DNA from: Charina bottae
Taxonomy: Eukaryota > Chordata > Lepidosauria > Squamata > Charinaidae
Assembly (NCBI GenBank): GCA_023362775.1
Contig: JALMGJ010000019.1
Coordinates: 2,075,501-2,139,500 of the forward strand
Length of the DNA stretch: 64,000 bases
Direction of reading: 5' to 3'
The translations under genes were made by a program, and so were the position numbers. Shown here one piece after another: positions 56,008 to 64,000 of the stretch (position 1 is the stretch's first letter; each line of letters starts with the position of its first letter). A model generated the notes under the pieces. It did no database searches. It worked only from the letters and a program-made list of their open reading frames with translations, and had not been told where the DNA came from.

Positions 56008-56079
56008 GATCCAGATGGAAAGGGTCTCATACCATAACTGATTGCTTATCTCCTGCAATTGGTTGGGAATAGACTGAAT

Positions 56080-56680
56080 AGATCAAAGGAAAGGAAAACA
56101 ACATAAATGATATTAAATCTGCCATTAAGGATGGAAGACTAATAAGATTTGAATGCTCAAACCTTCCTAGTTGGGAATATTTTTGAGATGAATATGCAGC
56201 CTTGAAAGAAATACTAGCTTTACAGAATATTTGAAGGACCTGCATGTCTTCAACCAATATTTACTTACCATTACTATAAATATCCCTGGGGAGATATTAC
56301 TCAAGTTAAAGTAGATTACAGAATGATATCACAATGGTGGTAATGGGGTGTAGAGTTTGGATATCTCAGTTGTGGGCCAAAGTAACTTTATGAATACCTC
56401 AGGCATGTTTCCCCAGTAGTAAACAGGCCAGTTTGAAACTGGTGCAGCGCCAACCTTTTCACCAGTATTTGTATTAAGTGAACACGAACTGAATGCAACC
56501 CAGAAACAATCATGGTTATATATCTTACAGGCATTTCTAACACCAGCAGACTGGGAATGCTGCTTTATTTTTGGATGAATCCAGTTTTGGAAACTATGTT
56601 GATGGCTGTTGGAACTGTAACATTATTTTTCACGTATAAGTGGTGGAGTTGGGAGAGGGACCAGGTACCAACGTAAAGGT
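56080..56680 (+). mobile_element. Possible degenerate L1-like ORF2 remnant
   Basis: Broken frames give strings such as ISQVKVDYRMISQWW and CWNCNIIF, reminiscent of L1 ORF2 C-terminal regions. Stops and shifts throughout; tentative. Confidence 0.3.
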
Positions 56681-56763
56681 AGATGGAGAGGCCCTTCCGA
56701 GATGACGATGCGTATTAAGAACATGTTCAAAGAAGATTTAAATAACTTGTATATACAGTGTGC

Positions 56764-57098
56764 AGGGGGCGTGGTGGCTCAGCGGGTAAGACGCCAGGCT
56801 TGTCAATTGGAAGATCGCAAGTTCGGAGGCTCGAATCCCTAGCCCCGTGTGACGGAGTGAGCTCCCGCACTCGCCCCAGCTCTTGCCAACCTAGCAATTT
56901 GAAAGCATGCAAATGCAAGTAGATGAATAGGTACCACTTCGGTGGGAAGGTAACAGCGTTCTGCGTGCGTCATGCTGGCCACATGACCATGGAAGCGTCT
57001 TCGGACAGCGCTGGCTCTTTGGCTAACAAACGGAGATGAGCACCGGCCCCTAGAGTCGGACACGACTGCACAACTGTGCGGGGGGAACCTTTACCTTT
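56764..57098 (+). mobile_element. Family B SINE, full length
   Basis: Flanks TACAGTGTGC (56754-56763, 57099-57108). Complete head, body and GGGGGGAACCTTTACCTTT end. Confidence 0.92.
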
Positions 57099-57108
57099 TA
57101 CAGTGTGC

Positions 57109-59170
57109 TGTTTGTCTAACCACAGTAATATTCCACAGTGGAAGTCAGAATTGAAACAGGTGGGAAGCTAATAGCATGATGAACTGTGAGTACAAGAATT
57201 TGTAAGCCAGTCAAACATGCATTGGTATCATATCAGCCCGGTATTCAAACGTAATGTCCAATGTACCAGTTGTACCTAGCTTAGCATATACCTTCTTGGC
57301 CAGTTAAAGTACATCTAGTATGACAGATGCATGTCAACCAGTTACGCTTTGATCAAGCATGATTAAATGTAATAGTTCCATTACACAAAGTTAACGTAGG
57401 TCATCAGTTTCTGGATTGTGCTCAGTGGAACCAGGGGTTATTTATTTATTTAGTCAATTTATCAGCTGCCTCAGTTGACACAGCAACTCTTTCAGCATCC
57501 TAAATGTGGGTCCTAGGAAACATTTTTTAGCTCTAGAATGGCTACTTTTGAATGCTTTTGATAGAGAAGCCCTCAGAGATCTGGTGGAAGGGAAGGGGGT
57601 GCTGTGATGAAACATGTGTCATGATGTCACGATGCAAACACAATGCTTTGTATTGGGATGTTGCTGGACTTTATTTTCCATCAGCATGACCAGAAGAAGC
57701 CTTTCATAATAAGGGAATGTACAGAGCATCCTAAATTCAAGAACACTCACTCTTTTGCCTGAATATGGTCCATAGCTGCCTAATCCAAACTCTTAAAACT
57801 CATTGGGTCCACTGGAAATGTATCAATCAAACTTGGCAGACCGTTTATCTACTAAATCAGCAAAATGCTTTGTGGAAAACCAAACTGATGCATTCCAATT
57901 AGTTGCCAGTCAACACTAAATATGAAACAAGAGTTGGGTATTCTCCGTACTGAAAACCGGGTACATACCGGGTTTTAAATGATTTGGATACCCTTTGCAA
58001 GGGGATGTAAGGAAAAAGACTTGTTTACAGCCTCCCTGTGTATGGAATTGTACATATATTCAGAGATAATCCCCAAAGAATTTGTGTTATATCTAATCAC
58101 CTCATTTTCCGTTCATTTCAACTCTTAGGTTGTTGCCACGAAACACATCTCAGTTATTGGTGTCTTAAAAAAAAAAACAACTGAGCAAACAGTCCAGACA
58201 ATTGAAGTGTAAGCCTGACAAGAAGTAAATTTATGGGGAAAAGGACTCACAAGGAAGAATAGAAGCATGACAGCAAATATTGGTTTTTCCATGCCCCACC
58301 CCAAGCGGAGGAACCAAAAGTAGAAACTATAGTATGACAACAACAAGGACTCTATTTAAAGTATGGTCTACCGATAGCCCTCTGGGGTGAAGGCGAGGCT
58401 GGAGGAAATATTTGGAGTCTCTGCACTTTGGTGCACCTGCAAATTTAAATGTTAGAGCAAAGAAAAAGGAGATTCCATTGGGTGAAGATGTAGGAGAGAA
58501 AAAGTGAACAAAGGAGATTATAAACTGGAGCAGCCATGGACAGTTATCCACTCCTGGGCCCTCAAATCTGGCAGATCTTCTTAAATTCTGCCAGAGGGTG
58601 AATTTCACACATAGACAAAGACAAGTATGGTTGAGATAGCACCGGGGCATCCATTTTTGCTAGCTATGTGAAGAAAAATAGAGATTTATTATCTCTTATC
58701 TTCCCATCACAGACTTTTGAAACATGTAACGTCATTTAAGAAGATTAGAAGCCCATCTGTAGTTTTGGATATTAAGATCACTTTACATCTGCTTGGAAAT
58801 CTATGGAAGCACAGTCAATGATTTTACAATGAAAAAAACACTTGAGTTTTCATAGAGAAGAAATAAGGGCAATGTAGAATGTAGATTGGCCCTGTAGATT
58901 TGTCTCCCATTTTGACACCAAAAGATAGCATAATGAAGGCTGGGTTTACCCCTTTTCAGACATACGTGCTACAATTTCCATCATCCCCAGCCAGCAATAA
59001 GGGGAATTATAATCTTGTGGATTTGGAGGAAGACAGGGTTGGGAAAGGCAGTTATAGGATTCTTCGGAGCCAGTTCTGCTCACTTGTCCTACTAAAGCTT
59101 TCATTCGTTGATGGGAAAATTATAGTTATTCTCCCCACTAAAGTTACCTCTCCCCACTAAACATGCAATG
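57109..59170. other. Intron/intergenic, no gene recognised
   Basis: Short ORFs only. No exon with the expected PGCKA1 N-terminus was found. Confidence 0.45.
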
Positions 59171-60728
59171 GAGAGCCAGTCTGGTGTAGTGGTTAAGGCC
59201 CAGACTAGAAACCAGGAGACCGTGAGTTCTAGTCCTGCCTTAGGCACAAAGCCAGCTGGGTGACCCTGGGCCAGTCCCTCTCTCTCAGCCCTAGGAAGGA
59301 GCCAATGGCAAACCAGGAGACTGAGAGTTCTAGTCCCGCCTTAGGCACGAAGGCCGGCTGGGTGACCCTGGGCCAGTCCCTCTCTTTCAGCCCTAGGAAG
59401 GAGCCAATGGCAAGCCAGGAGACTGAGAGTTCTAGTCCCGCCTTAGGCACAAAGCCAGCTGGGTGACCCTGGGCCAGTCCCTCTCTCTCAGCCCTAGGAA
59501 GGAGCCAATGGCAAACCAGGAGACTGAGAGTTCTAGTCCCGCCTTAGGCACGAAGGCCGGCTGGGTGACCCTGGGCCAGTCCCTCTCTTTCAGCCCTAGG
59601 AAGGAGCCAATGGCAAGCCAGGAGACTGAGAGTTCTAGTCCTGCCTTAGGCACAAAGCCAGCTGGGTGACCCTGGGCCAGTCCCTCTCTCTCAGCCCTAG
59701 GAAGGAGCCAATGGCAAACCAGGAGACTGAGAGTTCTAGTCCCGCCTTAGGCACGAAGGCCGGCTGGGTGACCCTGGGCCAGTCCCTCTCTTTCAGCCCT
59801 AGGAAGGAGCCAACGGCAAGCCAGGAGACTGAGAGTTCTAGTCCCGCCTTAGGCACGAAAGCCGGCTGGGTGACCTTGGGCCAGTCCCTGTCTCTCAGCC
59901 CTAGGAAGCAGCCAATGGCAAACCAGGAGACTGAGAGTTCTAGTCCTGCCTTAGGCACAAAGCCAGCTGGGTGACCCTGGGCCAGTCCCTCTCTCTCAGC
60001 CCTAGGAAGGAGCCAATGGCAAACCAGGAGACTGAGAGTTCTAGTCCCGCCTTAGGCACGAAGGCCGGCTGGGTGACCCTGGGCCAGTCCCTCTCTTTCA
60101 GCCCTAGAAAGGAGCCAATGGCAAGCCAGGAGACTGAGAGTTCTAGTCCCGCCTTAGGCACGAAATCCAGCTGGGGGACCTTGGGCCAGTCCCTGTCTCT
60201 AAGCCCTAGGAAGGAGCCAATGGCAAACCAGGAGACTGAGAGTTCTAGTCCCGCCTTAGGCACGAAATCCAGCTGGGGGACCTTGGGCCAGTCCCTCTCT
60301 CTCAGCCCTAGGAAGGAGCCAATGGCAAGCCAGGAGACTGAGAGTTCTAGTCCCGCCTTAGGCACGAAATCCAGCTGGGGGACCTTGGGCCAGTCCCTGT
60401 CTCTAAGCCCTAGGAAGGAGCCAATGGCAAGCCAGGAGACTGAGAGTTCTAGTCCCGCCTTAGGCACGAAATCCAGCTGGGGGACCTTGGGCCAGTCCCT
60501 GTCTCTAAGCCCTAGGAAGGAGCCAATGGCAAGCCAGGAGACTGAGAGTTCTAGTCCCGCCTTAGGCACGAAATCCAGCTGGGGGACCTTGGGCCAGTCC
60601 CTGTCTCTCAGCCCTAGGAAGAAGGAGGCCAGGGCAAACAACTTCTGAAATCTTGCCAGGAAAACTGCAGGGACCTGTCCAGGCATTCGCCAGGAGTCAA
60701 CAGTGACTCAAAGGCACACACACACACA
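59171..60728 (+). mobile_element. SINE with about 14 tandem 101/102-bp units, BovB-type tail
   Basis: Head GAGAGCCAGTCTGGTGTAGT, about 14 units, tail CTTGCCAGGAAAACTGCAGG and CGCCAGGAGTCAACAGTGAC. The first units form 203-bp dimers: phase points 59321, 59423, 59524, 59626 give spacings 102, 101, 102. The last five units share GCACGAAATCCAGCTGGGGG, a local sub-array. Confidence 0.93.
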
Positions 60729-60731
60729 TGT

Positions 60732-61199
60732 TATGCATCTTGCAGTATTCGACTCATGTCCTTTAAACGTATGCAGCAATGTCTTTCCTAGGATTGGAAA
60801 CTTCCTTGGGAAATGCAAATTTCTCCCATCACCACTGCAAAATATTCCATGCTTTCCATAGAGAGATTAGAAAGAATGAAAATATTGTTTGTTGTGCCTG
60901 AGTAAAAACCCCACCAAGAGATATACACCAGGTACCTGCAGTTTCACACGTTAAACTCACTTCACTTATAACATAACCTCCACTGCTGGTGAAGTAGACC
61001 ATGGACCTCCAGACCGTGGTCCATAGGAAGACTCATCACCCCAGGGCCTAAACATGGCTTCTGCTGAACTATGGTTCCAGTGCCCTTCCCCACCCCTAAA
61101 ACTCCTCTTCCCAGGGACTTCAAACTGATTGAACCAATATTCTTCCCCTGTTTAAAGAATATCATGTCTTTCTGCCTTGAGGGGGATTTCAGTGGAGGT
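60732..61199. other. Intron/intergenic, no gene recognised
   Basis: Nothing recognised. Confidence 0.5.
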
Positions 61200-61208
61200 A
61201 TGAAGTAA

Positions 61209-61504
61209 TCAGAAGATCCCAAGTTCGGAGGTTCGAGACCCGAGCGCCGCGTGACGGAGTGAGCTCCCGCACTCGCCCCAGCTCTTGCCAACCTAGCAAT
61301 TCGAAAGCATGCAAATGCAAGTAGATTAATAGGTACTTTGGTGGGATGGTAACAGCGTTCCACGCGCGTCATGCCGGCCACATGACCGTGGAAGCGTCTT
61401 CGGACAACGCTGGCTCTTCGGCTAACAAACGGAGATGAGCACCAGCCCCTAGAGTCGGACACGACTGCACAAATGTGCAGGGGGAACCTTTACCTTTTAC
61501 CTTT
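61209..61504 (+). mobile_element. Family B SINE, 5'-truncated at insertion
   Basis: Flanks ATGAAGTAA (61200-61208, 61505-61513). Starts inside the head (TCAGAAGATCCCAAGTTCGG), so the truncation is original, as expected for target-primed reverse transcription. Confidence 0.9.
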
Positions 61505-61513
61505 ATGAAGTAA

Positions 61514-62675
61514 CTACTACTGATTAATTGGCCATGAATCATTCCCAATTGAGGAAGGCACACACCAGAAATAACTAATACTAATACTACTAATAACTAA
61601 TACTAATACTAAGGGGGGGAGTGATGGAGTAGGAGGAGTAGGAGGGAACAGGCTTTAATGAAGAGATTGCCTTGTCCAGGATGGCACCCAACTGGCTGGT
61701 GAATTAGAAAGCTGAACTGAAGATTACTTCACCCTCTGGCTAAATCCAGTTTCCTGACTCTGAAGTTAAATGTGATTGGCATCCAAGGCCACAACTTCTC
61801 CTTGGCTGACAAGCATGTCAAGGACCACCAATGGTGGACAGGTTCAGGACCCTTATTAGGGGGAATCTGGGGAGCTTTATGGTGTCATTTAATTTCTAAA
61901 AACTAAAAAAAAAAAGAATGCAAAAAGGAATAGAACATTTTGGTCTGGGGTTCTGAAGGCCACCAAAAAAAAAATCTGTTGGGAAGCCTCACATGATCCC
62001 TAGGGCACACTTTTTGCATCCTGTTTAGAGGTCGAGGATATCTGCAATGAAGAGAGTGATAGGCTTTAAATATCCCACTTCTGCAATCTTATAGTGCCAA
62101 CACCTGAATTTCTACCCGACCAGCAACTGTGCAAGGCAAAGGAAATCAGCTCCCCCACCCCAAAAAAGTGCCACTTTTACTCTTGATCATCAGCTTGCCA
62201 GCAGGAAAAATACTGGCTGTTTAGCTTTTGTTTTCTGGATTGTTTTCTGTACCCAAACAAAACTCAGCTATTCTTTGTTAATTATCTCATTGTCTGCAGC
62301 CATGCATGGCCTGTGCAGTAAAAAAATCAACGGGTCTTTCAGATATGGGAGAAAGCCACTGCAAAGTGGTGGTGCATGGAAAGTAAGTTTGTAACAAAGA
62401 AAGGAAGTTATTTTGCAACACCGGAAAGGAATTAAAAATTTGAGACTGGAAACGGTGGAAGACATCCAACATACCGGAGAGAAAATAATGTAACTGATCA
62501 AGCTTTCAAACTGTATGGAATATTCTCATCGTGATATTCTGGATTTGTCCCACTGTTTTTTTCTTTCTTTCCACATGCAGCTCATGAGGCATTCACAGGA
62601 CATACACAGGCCTTTGACACAAAAAGGGTGGACATCAGGGAAGTAAAAGAAAGAAGACAAACTTCTGCTACCAAC
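61514..62675. other. Intron/intergenic, no gene recognised
   Basis: A short CTAATA repeat near 61580; otherwise nothing recognised. Confidence 0.5.
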
Positions 62676-62770
62676 CAGAGTTTCTCAAACTTGGCAACTT
62701 TAAGATGTGTGGACTTCAACAGGGCTGGCTGGGGAATTCTGGGAGTTGAAGTCCACATACCTTAAAGTTA
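62676..62770. mobile_element. Partial palindromic hAT MITE
   Basis: CAGAGTTTCTCAAACTTGGC and the inner arms (GGGGAATTCTGGGAGTTGAA); the right terminus is lost. Confidence 0.75.
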
Positions 62771-64000
62771 AACTACTTTTCTCAGCACAAGCATTTATGC
62801 CTTTGCCATGGGTAACTTGCACACAAGTTGATTTAATTGTGTACCGTCCTAGTCCTAGTCTGTAGAGCCTACTTGTTTTCAAACTCGTTGCTTTTAAATG
62901 GTGGTTGAAATACCAGTTAAATCATTAGCTATTCCAAGCTGTCTTGAACTGTTTCATAGGAAGGTAAGTTTTTCTCAGCATTAGAGATGCAACAATGGGG
63001 AAAAACACTCTCCTTACGTTCCTGAAGGGAGAGGACTGTTGGATGGGTGGGTGGGGGTGAGTACAACACAATTCCTCCTGCAAATTACTGGAAAAAGGGG
63101 CATTTCAGGATTGCAGTGTTTCCAGGAACAAGCAACCTTTGGTGGCATAGGTCAAATTTAATTTGGTGGCTCCAACAACCACCATTAGGAGGGCAGTGAT
63201 GCAGAATTTATAGGGTTGCACGCATCACACATGGAGCAGGAGTTTCCAACTTTTTTTTTTTTAATGCAGGGAATGCTGAGTTCTTTTTTTAAATTAGTTT
63301 TTATACATTGTATGAAGCCCGGGTTTGCAACCTGAGGCTACATGGCTCACAAACAACTCTGGATAAAGCCTCCAGATTGTGCCACCCATTTTTCATCTTC
63401 GACTGAAAGGAAGAAATCCTACCTATGGAGTAAAAAAGGCAAAAACTCCTCTGAATTGAGCTTCGTTCCTGAAATCATAGCCACATCAATGTACTTCTTT
63501 GGGCAATAATATGGAAACAGTTTTTTGTCACTCCCCTCTGTAGATTCCACCCCCCCCCCCATAACTTTCCAGTCCAGCCTAGAAAGTGCCACAAAGAAAG
63601 AGTAACCCTGAGCTTGCTTGTAGTTTCCTGAGATCTTGGTTGGCTTAATTTAGATATTATTTCAGGAAGGATTTAGAAAGGATGGTTGAAGTAACTGCCT
63701 TCGCTGGAATATGCATGCTCTGAAGGTGACAAAAGACAAAAATGGGTGGGTAAGAAGGCGACAATTAAATTTTATTGAATCGAAATGAAAATGAAAATGA
63801 AAAAGAAAAAGAAATGCAATTTGTAAGATCTGCTGTATTTGGCAGGTGTTCAAGCACCAGTTCTCCCTTCCGGCACATCAACATTTACTATTTGGTAGAA
63901 CATTTTGGAGGGGGTCAAGGCTATGCAACCCTTCTTTACATTAAGATGCATCCTTGATGCTCAAAGGTACTGAGATCATTTTTTTTAAAGAGAAATTATG
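62771..64000. other. Intron/intergenic, no gene recognised
   Basis: Short AAATG/AAAAG simple repeat near 63784; no exon recognised. Confidence 0.5.

Noticed and set aside
59940..60686. 225- and 248-codon ORFs on opposite strands
   Set aside because: Same SINE array artefact as at 35-36 kb.

Overview
The window is vertebrate nuclear DNA, almost certainly from a squamate reptile (lizard or snake; species not determinable here). Three things point there: split genes with canonical GT-AG introns; a truncated BovB LINE together with two tRNA-derived SINE families that share a BovB-like 3' tail; and L2, CR1, Penelope, Tc1 and many hAT-type insertions. Two protein-coding genes are recognisable. RELL1 (RELT-like 1, plus strand) has five coding exons between 1737 and 14894, with its first exon upstream of the window, and probably a long 3' UTR to about 18150. 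PGCKA1/C4orf19 (minus strand) has its large last coding exon at 28832-29777; its short first coding exon was not found. The genes are tail-to-tail about 10 kb apart, as at human 4p14.

Layout: 1-1700, end of RELL1 intron 1 with a Tc1-like element, a SINE split by a hAT element, and a palindromic MITE. 1737-14894, RELL1 exons; the large intron holds a 3-kb GC-rich element (2939-5898) built mostly of a 205-bp satellite, then a SINE with a six-unit internal array and a non-LTR retrotransposon fragment. 14895-18150, 3' UTR with an L2 tail. 18-28 kb, intergenic repeats (SINEs, hAT, MITEs, Penelope-derived insert, BovB, microsatellites). 28.8-29.8 kb, PGCKA1. 30-64 kb, presumably PGCKA1 intron or upstream DNA with no exon I can support. 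It contains two large SINE-derived 102-bp arrays (34.5-36.3 kb and 59.2-60.7 kb), a second GC-rich element with nested inverted repeats (36321-38847), solo LTRs and many SINEs.

The two genes are ordinary. The interest is in the repeats. (1) A tRNA-SINE body has expanded in place into 102-bp arrays at six loci, with dimeric higher-order structure in the two largest. (2) Three hAT-type insertions hit the Pol III promoter head of that same SINE, two at the identical 8-bp site inside the A box. (3) Nearly all 8-bp target duplications in the window have TA at the centre. (4) A roughly 35-bp GC-box/CCAAT/E-box-like unit recurs in tandem inside five DNA transposons with different terminal repeats. 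(5) Three Penelope-derived inserts of 122-141 bp carry 12-14 bp target duplications, one with a hammerhead-like core. (6) Two GC-rich elements share termini but carry unrelated, palindrome-rich cargo. Most long ORFs in the window are artefacts of repeats whose period is a multiple of three.
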